Assembly: GCA_012295275.1 (NCBI GenBank)
Contig: CM022665.1
Span: 32,976,022-33,040,021 of the forward strand
Length of the DNA stretch: 64,000 bases
Direction of reading: 5' to 3'
Source: Chrysomallon squamiferum
Taxonomy: Eukaryota > Mollusca > Gastropoda > Neomphalida > Peltospiridae
The notes under the pieces are model-generated. The model saw nothing but the letters and a program-made list of their open reading frames with translations. It made no database searches and was not told the origin of the DNA. The translations under genes and the position numbers were made by a program. This document shows positions 24,353 through 36,538 of this stretch, one piece after another; the stretch's first letter is position 1, and each line of letters starts with the position of its first letter.

Positions 24353-24599
24353 GGTTTTCAACCTGGAGTTCGCCAGCCTTTTTTCTTGAGCGAGGGTATG
24401 TTTTAGCTTTTCTCAGCTTGGCTTGGAAGGAGGAATAAATAAAAACGTGTAGATAGGTTTGGGACCCTTTTGTACTGTCTTTGGTTGATGAAAATATGGT
24501 AATCCTAGATATTACTGAATCAAAAATTTTAAAGGTGGTCATCGGTCTTACTGAGTTGCTCATAAGGGGAGTCACGGTATGAAAAAGGTTGAAAACCAG
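24353..24599. mobile_element. Candidate hAT-like element ends
   Basis: The left sequence GGTTTTCAACCTGG near 24353 and the right sequence GGTTGAAAACCAGTG ending about 24601 are inverted copies of a GGTTTTCAACC core, a motif common at hAT ends. No clean 8-bp target duplication was found, and the interior has no intact frame. Confidence 0.4.
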
Positions 24600-25185
24600 T
24601 GCTCTATATTCAGCACATTTCGGTCGATTCCGGTCAGTCGGAACACCTCGTCACATTCCGCTACGCTTATATTTTATAGAAATGTACGAGGTATTCCGAA
24701 TGTATCATGAGGTACGGAATCAATCGAGTTGTAACGAACAGTTTAATAATTCGTCAGTCCTCTGATGCATGAAAATGGAATATATTAATGTTTGCAGGAT
24801 CACTGGTTGGCAAATTAATTCACCGTTCATACATTATTAACATGACCAGTCGGGCTAGTCAGAAACAGTTATGATTAGACCGAATCAGGGGTTTACTAGA
24901 CAATGTCGTTCGGACGTGCCTTACTGTCAAAGCCTGTAACGTGAAGAAATTTAAATAAAATACCTTCTTTATATATATATTTTTGTTATCCTCTTATAAC
25001 TCAATTCCAAAACTTTATGTAATCTATAAAGCTTTAACACATGCCAAATAATCAACTGGCAAATCACACGCCTTTCCTTTCCTTCCAGTATGTCTTCTAG
25101 CTCCTTGGGCCAGTGATTGTTGAATCTGGGCAATAAATTTCAGACTATTACGATAGCAAAAATTACACCTATCGTTTTTACTAAA

Positions 25186-25360
25186 TCCTTACTGTAATAA
25201 TTTTAAAATGTATTGTTTTAATTTCATTCAAGTTGTCCGAGACAAACACTTTTCCCAGTAACGTCGGCCTTTTTATTCTTATTTTTTATTTATTTATTTA
25301 TTTTTTTATGAATACTGCACGAGCTGTCTGGTACTCTTAAATTAATTGTTATTGAAATAA
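25186..25360. repeat. Dispersed repeat, copy 2 of 2
   Basis: Same-orientation copy of 22903-23056, with an extra AT-rich insertion. A second short block shared by the two regions (AATAATCAACTGG..AATC.CACGC) lies at about 23247-23275 and 25047-25080, in a different order relative to the first block. Confidence 0.72.
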
Positions 25361-26568
25361 GGCCGGCAAGCGGAATATAATTTTTTTTAAGCAACAAAAC
25401 AAAACAAGATCTTTTCCTTTTTCTTTCTTTCTTTTTAAAAATAAATAACATTAATTTTGTTAACAACTCATCTAATTTTGCCTTCTAGGAAAATAATAAA
25501 TATAAATTTTAAAAATTGATATAATTGCGTCCATTTATTTATTACTAGGTAATTTAGAATGTAATTAAAACCATTTTACTCCAACTCGGTATTCATTTTG
25601 GTTGGTTTTATTTTTTATTATTATTTTTTAAATTAATTTTATGTAATTTATTTATTTACTTACTTATTTTGTTGTTGTTTTGTTTTCAGGATGTATTTAC
25701 AAAATAAAATTAATAAACAGAAGAAGAATGATAGCAGAGAAAAGACTGATAACTGCAATAACAACACTAGCAGAAACTACGAAGTCAGCAGTCATATATA
25801 TTAACCAGGCAGAGATATCAGTTACCGTTAATATCTCAAAATAATAAAGGGAACTACAACGATATGAACAAACAAGCAAACAACAACAAAAAAACTGAAA
25901 ACAGTAAATGTATATTTTATAATTTTTATTTCTTTGTAAAAATACTGATACATTTCTTGTAACAAATAAAAACATTATTCATTTCAGTAAATAAAATGAG
26001 TTCATTTGTTCATCTTATTTATTTATTTAATTAATTTTTTTCACTTATACATACTCATTTCATTATATTTGATAATGAGAAGAAATTCATGGGCTGCTCT
26101 TCCCATTATTATATTTCCAGTTTTGAAGAAATGTACTAAATGCAGCCATTTTTGAAAGGGAAAATAATTTATTGAATGTAGAAACTGAGAAACTGTTTTA
26201 AATTCCGATTTCGTTTTGGTTTTCCTGATTGCTGTTAGTGACGAATATCTTATTTCCAGCTTTTGAATTTTAAATTATGTTGCTGTTATAGTAACAATGT
26301 CTAGTCATGGGTTATCAAGGGAGCTAACTCTTGTGTACATCATAATATATAAGGTGTGCAAGAGTTGTCTCCTATAATACACTATGCAGTCGGTTTCTAT
26401 TCGTAAATGAACAGTTGGATAATTTATAATTATTACTTTTCATAAATTTATTATCCTTTCAATTTACCATTTCGTATTTGTTGCAACATATTTTAAAAGA
26501 AAAGGTTCCTTACAAATAATTTATTTACGGCCATGCGTTACTTAATGTCCTAGAACTTGTATTTATAC

Positions 26569-26640
26569 CAGTGGTTCTCAAAGGGTGTGCCTGGTGTGCC
26601 CCACGAAATTCTAGAATCTAGGTATATACTTATGATGAAA
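26569..26640. mobile_element. Possible hAT terminal sequence, one end only
   Basis: CAGTGGTTCTCAAAGGGTGT followed by GTGCCCCACGAAATTC has the look of the conserved end of hAT elements. The matching inverted end and an 8-bp duplication were not found, so this is a fragment at best. Confidence 0.4.
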
Positions 26641-27511
26641 AAAATTGATTTATAGTGCATTATATCCACACTTCAGCATTAAAATGTTCTTTACGGCAGA
26701 TCGTTATTATTATGTTAAGAGTGGAAAGATATCCAGTAAGAAATAGCCAGTTGTCCGGAAGTTTACCGGTGACAGTAGGAGTGATAGGGTGTGCAAGTGT
26801 GATAAACAGCCAAATTTTTCTTGTGACACATATTCCTTCACTGTCACAGTCACTACCCATCTAAAACTTTAATACATTCTACTTAATACGGGTTGTCTAC
26901 TGCAGCATCTCAATGGCTAAAATTTGTTGCTAAAGATACGTAAATAAGGCTGACATTTTATTTGTCACGTGAATTATTTCAAGCAGACTAAAAGTAAGGA
27001 AAACTTGGGACTGATTTACTCTACCAGTTTTATTATTATTATTATTATATTAAATTTCTGTGTATGAAATAAGACAAAAAAGGTGAATGTTATTTTATGG
27101 TTATATTTTATTATTAGCAAAGATTAGTACCCACTATGAATATAACATTTACTTAAAACTATAAAAGAAATTACAGATAAATTATTTTTATGTACATGTT
27201 AATATCTATTAACTATTATGTCAAATAAGGCTGCATTCCACCCAGAATTATGAAACATGTAAGTGGATCATATGATTACAACGATGATGTGTCATTTGGA
27301 TAAATAATGGAGAACAGTGACTGTTCAGTGTCAAGGTACTTATTGTATGCATGTTTGTCAAGTAATCCATGAAGGAAATTAATGTTTAATAAATATTACT
27401 GTAAAGAATAAATGATAAAAGAAATAATAAATTTATTACTGCAGACAACAAATAATATTAGAATACTAATCAAGATGTCACCAGGATACATTAGGCAGCA
27501 AATTTGCCTGA

Positions 27512-27715
27512 CTGGCTTCTATAAAGTATGCCTGGGATGTTACGCATGCGAGTTCGAGTTTACCATGTTCCTTCCGCCAATCTGCAACATCGGAGTCAAC
27601 TATTTGTGATAGAGTAGCAGAACATATCCCCAGTACATGTACTTGTCAAAAGTCTAATCAACCGTATGAAATTACCACGGAGATGGATTCATACGTTATT
27701 AATCAAATGAGATGA
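27512..27715 (+). other. Open frame of unknown meaning upstream of sushi relics
   Basis: A 67-codon stretch between stops has more even codon use and more CpG than its surroundings, with four Cys (for example ESTICDRVAEHIPSTCTC). There is no early ATG, and no clear acceptor or donor fixes its ends. It could be an exon of the same broken extracellular gene as 28042-29352, or a repeat. Confidence 0.18.
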
Positions 27716-28041
27716 TATGTAAACTCCAACTCTGGTAGCATATCAAGTGACTAACTTTTAAACTGTTACATTTATTAATGATTGTCTGTAAATAGGGAAC
27801 AGTAAATAACATTTTGAAAGTAGTTGACATCATCAATCTAATTCTCCTGGAAACTGGATTGGTTATTACTTTTTCATCCTTAAATTCTTTTGATTAGTGT
27901 ATTTCACTTGAAGATTGAAATTAATAGCTAGAGTAAATTTAACAGAGGTGAATATTTCTTGATTCAATAATCAAATTAGCCATTTAGAATTGTACTGTCT
28001 AACCCACAAAAAACAAACAACTAACAACAACAAAAAATTAG

Positions 28042-29352
28042 CCATCTCCCAAACCAACCAACCAAGAACAATACAACGGTAACAGTGGGCATATGAACGT
28101 CAGTGGGATAAATACCTCTACTTGTGAAACCAATGGATTGTGGTCTGATATGTCATTAGACTGTACAGGTAATTTATTGTAGTTTATTTAATGTTTACTA
28201 TTCTGAGCTGTTAAGATAAACTTATTCAAAAGATAGTATACTTCCGCCAAAATTATTTCAGTAAACTGATACTGTTTTCACTGAACACACTAAAGCATAA
28301 AAAAATATTACGCTAATGAATAGAAATACATAAACTATAAGGAAAATGAAAATTTGAAGTTATATGTTTCGTAATTTTGAAAAATGCACAGCAACAGCAA
28401 CAACAACAACAATAAAATTATGCCAAGGCAGATAACTGTGAACATAACATGACTGCCTTTATTTGGGAGACAAAATATTTTATTTTATTTTTGTAATTTT
28501 TTTTTCCCACCCTATAACAAAAATAACCATAGGGTAACAGAATTACTCCATGCATAATATGGACAGTTTAAAATCTGCACAACCTTTCATATCTGCAAAC
28601 CCAATTAATCTACAATGTTTTCTGTATAACATATTATGTAAGAGCAGCCAAAAGTACAACTAACACTGAATATGTTAAAACATAATTTAAAGAAGAAAAA
28701 AAGATCAAAACAAAATTCATACATTGTACATGCTGACAAGAAATCTCTTCAAAAATCTCTTCAAAATAGTGATAATAGTGGAATAAACAATAACAGAGAT
28801 ACATAACTGTATCATTTATTCTTGCAGCCACTGAAAAAACAAACTTTGGTTCTACTTTACAAATGGTATGTGAAGTTGGCTACTATTTTCTTTCTTTCTT
28901 TCTCTCTTTATTATTTAGTGAGTGCTAACTGTATGTGAATTGTAACGTATATATTTTTACCACACACATTCTTTAAGTTGTTCAGTCATAGATGTGCATC
29001 ATAATGTCTGTGAATTCACATAAGATACTCAAAATAATCTATACCTACAAATCATCAAACAAGCTTGAAACCGAGGGTGATTATTTTCAGGCGTGTACAT
29101 ACAAATGGAAAAACTAAAGTTTGTTCAACATTCTAATAATTATGTATTAAGTTTTTATGTATGGTATCATGGCAGATTAGCTGTTAACTGCGGGAAAACC
29201 ATTGATGTGCCAGGAGCTACAGTCTTCAGTACTTGTACATCATTCATGACTGGGCAACATACTCTTGTACGGATGGATATGTTCATGTTAATGGATTCAA
29301 CACATCAGAATGTGAAGAAGGAGGAACTTTGTCTAATCCTAGGTTAAACTGT
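28042..29352 (+). pseudogene. Broken sushi (CCP) repeat gene fragment
   Basis: Three exon-like pieces resemble complement-control-protein (sushi) modules, extracellular disulphide domains of about 60 residues. Piece 1 (28042-28168, acceptor AATTAG, donor GTAATT) ends GHMNVSGINTSTCETNGLW and DMSLDC. Piece 2 begins at 28828 after a CTTGCAG acceptor, in matching phase, and gives TNFGSTLQMVCEVGYYF before running into a TTTC microsatellite near 28890. Piece 3 (29091-29352, donor GTAAGT) begins a full module with NCGKTIDVPGATVFST, then needs a frame change near 29230 before YIIHDWATYSCTDGYV and CEEGGTLSNPRLNC. The frameshift and the microsatellite break argue for a pseudogene, though a sequence error is possible. 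I see no signal peptide or further modules. The next 2 kb is repeat-filled. Confidence 0.6.
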
Positions 29353-29419
29353 GTAAGTCTGTTATACTGATTAATCAAATCATCATCATCTTACGTACAA
29401 TAATGATTAAAGCTACTAC

Positions 29420-29780
29420 GATAAATAAACATAAATGAAATTACGGTTCATGTTAATTATTTAATTATGATATACAGGTGACGTGATAATAATACATTAT
29501 ACAATCATAAAACATATGTTTAAGTAATTTTGATTAATGATACAAGAAGGGTCATACACAGAACCAAGAGAAAATAAGAATCTGCACGGAGGACAGATTA
29601 AAACCTTAAAATTTTTGGTATAATAAATGTTACTGACACAGGCTAATTGCACATTACACCTATCAAAATAAGAATAGACAATTGCTTGCCATACTTGTCT
29701 GTAAAGACAATGTTATTCAAAAACATTGGTTTCCCAGCCTAACTGAACTCTCATCTTGACCGTTTCCTTCGCTCTCCTCT
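29420..29780 (+). repeat. Dispersed repeat, left inverted arm
   Basis: About 360 bp that recurs in reverse complement at 31110-31480 and in direct orientation at 63560-63890. Shared phrases include AATTTTGATTAATGATAC and ACGGAGGACAGATTAAAAC. Together with its mirror copy it brackets 1.3 kb containing a LINE fragment. Confidence 0.85.
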
Positions 29781-29817
29781 TTTTTACTTCCCCTCAATTA
29801 CTGTGTGAATGTGAATG

Positions 29818-29912
29818 TGAAAAAAATTAACGTGCTAATCAGAGCAAGCCGTTTTTTAGCACGTCTACGATGGGTGCGCTTTCTGTCACATCAGCAGGTG
29901 TGTCCGTCGCAG
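29818..29912 (+). repeat. Short dispersed repeat (second copy at 53162-53240, opposite strand)
   Basis: The segment starting near GTGAAAAAAATTAACGTGCT and ending near GTGTCCGTCGC is found in reverse complement at 53162-53240, where about 20-30 internal bases are missing. No open frame. Likely a small mobile repeat; the family is unassigned. Confidence 0.75.
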
Positions 29913-30174
29913 AAAAGAGTTAGAGAGTAAAGAAAGAGAGTGGATTCTCGTTATGATTGCAGGACACAAGGCAGTGTCCAGCATATCAGATTGTAATGAA
30001 TCGGTTGCGATGTTTCATTGATGTTTTCCGCTCCTTGTTGTTTCCGGCACTTGTCTTGCTCGCTGAATGTCTCATATTTGTCACCAGGTCTGTGTTGGTT
30101 GCGTCCTGTTTGTTTGTTCTGTTCTCGGCTGCTGTTGATGTTTCCTTGTTCTTTCTGGCTGCTTCCCTCTGGTC

Positions 30175-30210
<36 letters not shown>

Positions 30211-30519
30211 ATGGTACTTTTTATTGATTTAAAAGATGCTATAAACACTTGCAACTAAAACGAATAAGAACATGAACGTAGTTAACTTATTTACATTTAT
30301 TATGTACTTTTTTTAAATTCTTGTAACTGGGTTAGTATAGTCTGAAAGTAAGTACATATATTTCTGTTTTTTATTTTTCTAATTATTAATTTAATTGGCT
30401 ATTCAAATTGATCAATCAGCTGTTCAACCAACCAATCAATCTCTAAGTCAATAAATTCATTCAGTTATTTGTTTTTGTGTCAAAAAAAAATTAAATTCAA
30501 ATTTTCAACTGCAAGAGTC

Positions 30520-31050
30520 TAAAGTTTGTGTTTTGTGTTCAGAATGTATGTTGTTACTGCAGCAAGAACTAACTCTCTTTCGTGTTTGGTGCCAAGATGT
30601 TTTGGAGTGTGACCTTGATTTTTAGTTCCTCCAATGTGTTGCGTAGTGTTTGTCTTTCCTTGGCGAAATTTTGACAGTGAAACAAGTAGTGTTTCATGGT
30701 TTCAGAGTCCACAGCTGCAGTTGGGTGATGTGGTGTTGTGATATTTGTATCGGATTGGATTTAAGTTGGTCGAGTAATCAATTCTGACTTAGGTGAGATT
30801 GTTGTTGTGTAGTTTGTTGGCCAGTGTGATTTTGGGTGTTTTGGTGAGTGGTTTGATGTTCAAGTGCCATTTGTTTTTGGTGTTGTTCCATTCGTTTTGC
30901 CACTGTTTGTCGTAAAGTTTGGCTGCGGTGGAGATAATTTTGTTTGTTCCGTAGTGAATGTTTGTGCAGATGTCCAATTTCAACGCCCAGTCGTTTACTT
31001 TGTTTAGATCTTTTTGTATTTGTTTCTGTATTGCTGCAGTCGATCAATCC
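30520..31050 (-). pseudogene. Truncated LINE fragment (RT and C-terminal zinc-knuckle remnants)
   Basis: The minus strand reads IQKQIQKDLNKVNDWALKLD, a motif found inside reverse transcriptases of non-LTR elements. It passes after an apparent deletion into YDKQWQNEWNNTKNKW, then PNCSCG and, one frame over, SETMKHYLFHCQNFAKERQT. The C-x-C ... H-x4-C arrangement is the usual C-terminal knuckle of these elements. Stops and frameshifts show that it is dead. Two inverted repeat arms flank it. Confidence 0.65.
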
Positions 31051-31079
31051 ATGGCGTTGTTATAAAAAGGCTAGCATTT

Positions 31080-31640
31080 TGGTAATTAAGAACAGAGCTG
31101 AGTGAAGTAAGCGAGAGCGAAAGAAATGGTCAAGATGAGAGTTCAGTCAGGAGGGAAAACCAATGTTTTTGAATGACATTGTCTTTACAGACGAGTATAT
31201 TAGGCAATTGTCTATTCTTATTTTGATAGGGTGTAATATGCAATTAACCTGTGTCAATAACATTTAACATACCTAAAATGTTAACGTTTTAATCTGTCCT
31301 CTGTGCAAATTCTTATTTTTTCTTGGTTCCCCATATGATCTTACTTGTATGACCTTTCTCGTATCATTAATAAAAATTACTTAAACGTATGTTTTATGAT
31401 TGTATAGTGTATTACTACCAAGTCACTTGTATATCATAATTAAATAATTAAGGTGAACCTTAACTGGTGTTTATTTCTCTAGTGGATAGATAGACTTATT
31501 GATTTATATAGATTGCTGTCAATTTAGCATTTATATTCCTTGTTAGGTAACCATTAAAGCACCTTGTTACCCTAGACTGAACCTTAATAAAACATACAAG
31601 GTGTTTAAGGTGTGAGCTCCATGACAACGATGAAATGTTA
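31080..31640 (-). repeat. Dispersed repeat, right inverted arm
   Basis: On the minus strand this matches 63428-63950 over most of its length (for example GGGTAACAAGGTGCTTTAAT) and its inner part matches the arm at 29420-29780. The short minus-strand open frame at 31496-31765 lies in the repeat. Confidence 0.85.
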
Positions 31641-33957
31641 AAACCTGTTCTGCTACTACAAATCAATTGTTTAACTTCTAGATCATACAGAATCAAGTTA
31701 CCAAGTGCACACAAAACGAGACGGGACCTGTTGAAAACAAATGAAAGAAATGTATAACAAGACATTTCTTCAGACCCAAATAGCTATGTCAATGAGATAG
31801 ATCATGGCAGTAAATACAATGTGAATAATCCACAACCAATTCTTCAAAACACAGACCCCCATACATCAACAAGGCTTCAACTGACAACAGCATAAAAGCA
31901 ACCTGTTGTGAAATCCACTTTTAACATTTTCTGACTTTATTCAGCAAGTTTTAATGTTAACTAGAGCAGTTACAGCAATTAATAATTAGACTCATTTGTT
32001 TTCATTGTTTGAACTAATTTTAATTCTAAAAGGTTATTTTTGTTTTATGCTTTTATATATATATATATATTTTTATCATTAACCAATGGTTAAATTATTA
32101 AATATTTTATGTTTGTAGTTTAAAATATTATTCACAGATTATTTATTTTATTTTATTCATTTTTATACTGTTATTTCTTTACCCGTGCAACTTGGAACCC
32201 CCATCTCCCCACCCATAATGCACAGTGATCAGGCTCTTTGAGGCTTTATATTGCCTACCCTAATTCGGACTGTTGTAATAATTTCTAATACATGAGAATC
32301 GTATATAAAGTTATTAATTCATTAAAGAAAGTTTGTGTTCTTTGATTTTTGATATTATATATATATTATGAGAGTTCTGTCAATTACATTATAGAAGATA
32401 AACTTAATTTAGATTGTTAGAAATCTGACAAAGGCTAACGATAGTACTAGTACAGAAATTGGATATATATAAATGGAAACCCCCATTTTCATCACTGCTA
32501 AAAACAACTGGCAAAAACAGAACAGCAAGATTAAATAATAATAATAATAATAATAAAATTTAATCATTAAAAAAAACAAAAAAAACGAAATTGTTTTAGA
32601 AAAACGCTTGCGCGCTTGACCGATAGGGGTACTTTCAAATTCAGGCAAAGTAACAAGAAGTGTTAATATTCAAACAAATCAACCCATTTATCCGTCGATG
32701 TATGTGTCACTTTAAGTGACACATACACACCAATGAAAACACCAAAACAAAATCTAACATTGTTGGTTTCAGTATGCAAAGGGTTGCATCATTTGATAAT
32801 TCAGCGGTGTCCCAAAAAACAAAAACTATATGTATAAAACTCAAGTGGACTGAAGGTGAAGACAACATCTGTAAAATGCTGAGCGTCATAGAGAGTATTA
32901 AAGCTACCAGCTTGATAAATTATCGAAAGCATTACTCACATTCCGAATTTTTCTTAGAGCCTAGATAGTATGCAGAAGTTTTCCCATTTGTACAAAAGTT
33001 AACAAATCGGGAAATAGTTAATATATTACAGACATGTCTCGATGCTAAGGACCGGAAGTGACAGAATGTGTGGTGTGTTACCATGTATGCTAGTACATAA
33101 AGAATAAAACATTATTAGTTAATAATTAGTTAGGTTTTCGGAAACTGATGAAGGCAAATTTTATGATGTATTACTACTCTATTTTGTTTAATATTTTGCG
33201 TGCAGTGAATGGGTATACCCTGTTCCATTAATTTTTAACATATTATTATTATTATTATGTTTGTATTTTATGTGAATAAATATCTTATTTTTAAAGCTAA
33301 AATGTCACATATTTTTTGCATTAATATTACTGTGTAAATTTATTAATTTAATCGATAGCTTTGAACTAAATGGATGTCAGCAAAGCTATGTGGCCTTGAC
33401 GTAATTTGGTCACAAAATAAATATTGCTTAGCAACGGCATCACCAAACAGCGAAATATCCTACGATTTAGATTAAGTTCAAAACAATGTTTTGTGAGTAC
33501 TGTATTTTTATAATGTTGTCCTTCGTCATCTTCATCTTTTAACACACCTACAACAAATTATAAAATTTTAAAAATGTTTTAGTTTCATGCGTATTTATTT
33601 ATTTGTTCATATACATGTTTATTATTTTTCTAAAATTGTAGGTCCGTATTCAACTTTTAAATTAATATATTAAAATCAATACTAAATATCAAACATCTTC
33701 TCTATTTTTAAAATTATTTATTTATTTATTTAATTATTTATGAAATATGTTCTATTAATATTATAAAGGGTTTCAGCCGATTACAACTCTCTTTACCTCG
33801 ATTCGTCACAGTAACATAGGAACACTCCCAACTATATGATTAGGTCGTTATCCAAATTTTGACATACATTTTTGGAGGGTGTTGCGGACACAAGAACATG
33901 GCGTATCTATATCAGACCCTGTTGTGCTTCTCGGGTTATATGAATGTGCAAAAAGAA

Positions 33958-33989
<32 letters not shown>

Positions 33990-35471
33990 TCAACGATATG
34001 AAATGTATGAAGTTTTTGCCGTTATTGCAGCTGCTATGTATTAATGCGCAGTAGAAATGTGCTGTCATAATACCAAAATAATTGCACTGGATACTTCGTG
34101 CAATGACGTAGAGACTGATAATATATTTGTTTTATAAATAGAAGAAGAAAGCTTACTTCATTACTTAATTTTCTTTCATTCAATCTTTCTTCCTTTATTA
34201 TTATTTTTTTCTTTCTGCATTTTGTCCATGCTGGCTATTGAATGAATAGATTTTTGTCTTGGTGAGTTTTTTGTCCACTGGCTTATGACTGGCTACTGCT
34301 ATAATGATGCATGAATAGAAAGGTGCACAAATGCAAATTAATATAAATTGCTTACATACGGATTACAGTTTGGTTGTTATAGTTATATGAACATAATAAA
34401 TATAGCTATATATTTTAGTTTATTTGACATAACCAGGTTATGTTTACAGTTTTAAGAAATGTATGCTTATTAACTGTTTTTATCTCTTAAAACCATTACT
34501 TTTCTGCTTCAGAATAATTAGCATCAAATCATGTTTCATTTCTTATTTTTTCATTTTATTTTCCTTTGAAATTAAATAAATTTGATTAAAAGAAAAAGAA
34601 TAAAAAGACACACACACAGGAAAATTAACTTAAATCATTTATTTTTTAAGTCTGTTGTGTTCAATGCATTTGCTATAATCCAAAATGCATTGTTCTGTTG
34701 AATCTATTTCTCAAAAAAACAACAAAAAGTCATTAAATTGTCACAGCTATCATAGTTAACATAAAAAAAAAAAGATCTGTTATTACAATTGGTATAACGG
34801 TAAAAATAATTTGAAGCCAGTGAGAACACCTGGTGTGGGTATTTATTCAGATGTTACTTTTTAAACTCAACAAATAATTATAACTTCTTTTTTCTTTCTT
34901 TTTTGTTGTTGTATTTGTTTTCCTCGCACATCAGCAAACAAAATAGCAATTTTTATCAAGCTAATTCATTTCAAAATGTCTTGATGAAACATTGCACACT
35001 TTTCTCCACACAGAAGGACCTTTTGAGCTCACTTAGTTTGCTTTAGTAAATTAAAAAAATGGTGCTTTTTATAAATTGGTAACAACCCTCTTTTAGAAAA
35101 TATTGTACCTGTACCTTTGTTACTAGACATTATATGTAGGCATTTGAAATAATTACCATTGGTGAGCATTCACATAACATTATTTTATTAGTTTTAATAT
35201 TAGTAGTAGTAGTAATTGTAGAAGTATTTGTGGTAGTAGAAGTAGCAGCAGTAGTAGGTAAAATTTGTTGTAAATAAGTTATTATAATTGTTAAACGTTT
35301 TCAAAAGTTCACATAAATAATAATAATAATAATAATAAAATATTATACACATAAATGTATGTGATTATCTTGATATTGTCATTTGAAAGAACAGCTGAAT
35401 ACCTAGAATTAGAATATATAATTATGTCATATGATATAGTGCATTAGTTTAAAATACTTTTTGCTTACAGA
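31641..35471. other. Repeat-poor AT-rich spacer before the PAN coiled-coil gene
   Basis: No supportable gene. It holds a perfect 13-bp-arm palindrome at 32699-32727, an open frame at 32774-32968 (64 codons, plus strand) with somewhat coding-like composition but no recognised family, and a 25-A run at about 33965. An untranslated first exon of the next gene probably lies here, because that gene's ATG sits one base after an acceptor. Confidence 0.45.
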
Positions 35472-36506
35472 ATGAAGGTATCAACGGTTCTGGTTGTACT
35501 GGCAATGAGCCACTGTGTAACTTCCATAAAGGTATGTTTGGGTTGTTGTTAGAATAGTCAAAATTATTTTGTCACCTAATGGGAAGGTAGTTTGACTAAA
35601 CTAAGGAAAGTTTGATATTTATTATCACTCAACATGTATAAAAATAGTTTCATTTTGTTTATTTGCTTATGAGTTAAAAATCAGACCTTTTAATTCATAT
35701 GCAAATAAACAAAATGAAAATCAACTGAGTTATTCTCAATAAAACCATCATAATATATTTTATATTTTCTTAACATTCATTATTATTCATGTTATGTAAT
35801 CATTATATATATATATAAGGCAAAACGTATATGGTTTTAACTCCATGTGTACTGGGTTGACTATGAATAATGTCATAACAAATATATACAGTGCCCCAAA
35901 AGTCACCTAAGCATTTTTGGTAACAGTAGTCAATCACTTAGGCTTTAGCTATTGAATTTTTGCATTAAGTTTGTTTTCAACTGCTGAACTGTCTGGTTCA
36001 CAAAATGTTGATACTACTCACTAGAACCATCAATGCACTGGTATCTTCAGTTTTAAAAAGGTCCTGTAATCCTTTCTGACATTAAACTACTGTCCTTAAC
36101 TTAAGGGGATGTACTATTCTGATTATTCACTTTGCTGGTGGTTTTCTGGCACTGAAGTGTCACCAATATTCTGTTTTGCATGAAAATATCAGAGTCATTG
36201 CATTTGAAATATTTTTTTGATGATTTTTTTTTTCTTTATTCACACAAGAAATTTTCCATGTGTAATTTCCAAATGTTCACCAATATTCTGAAAAGTGACA
36301 GTGAAATAAATTGTAAAAAAATCCAAACTTGCATTACATTTTTAAATCCCAGTGTGACTGTATGTATATTTTATCCTGCAGTCACTGCACATAGTGCAAT
36401 GGCAAGATTTGATGTTAAGATAAATTTATATATTTTTGTGCACTGACCAAAACTGTAAATCTTAGGGATGAAAATATATTTATTTCAGTAAATTATTTGT
36501 TATTCT

Positions 36507-36538
<32 letters not shown>

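Noticed and set aside
27520-27570. Possible tRNA or pol III B box (GAGTTCGAGTTTACC)
   Set aside because: No matching A box at the right distance and no cloverleaf pairing; the resemblance is limited to one short motif.
35890-36175. CAGTGCCCCAAAAGTCACCT, reminiscent of a mariner end
   Set aside because: Only one end resembles it. No TA-flanked partner end and no transposase frame could be read.
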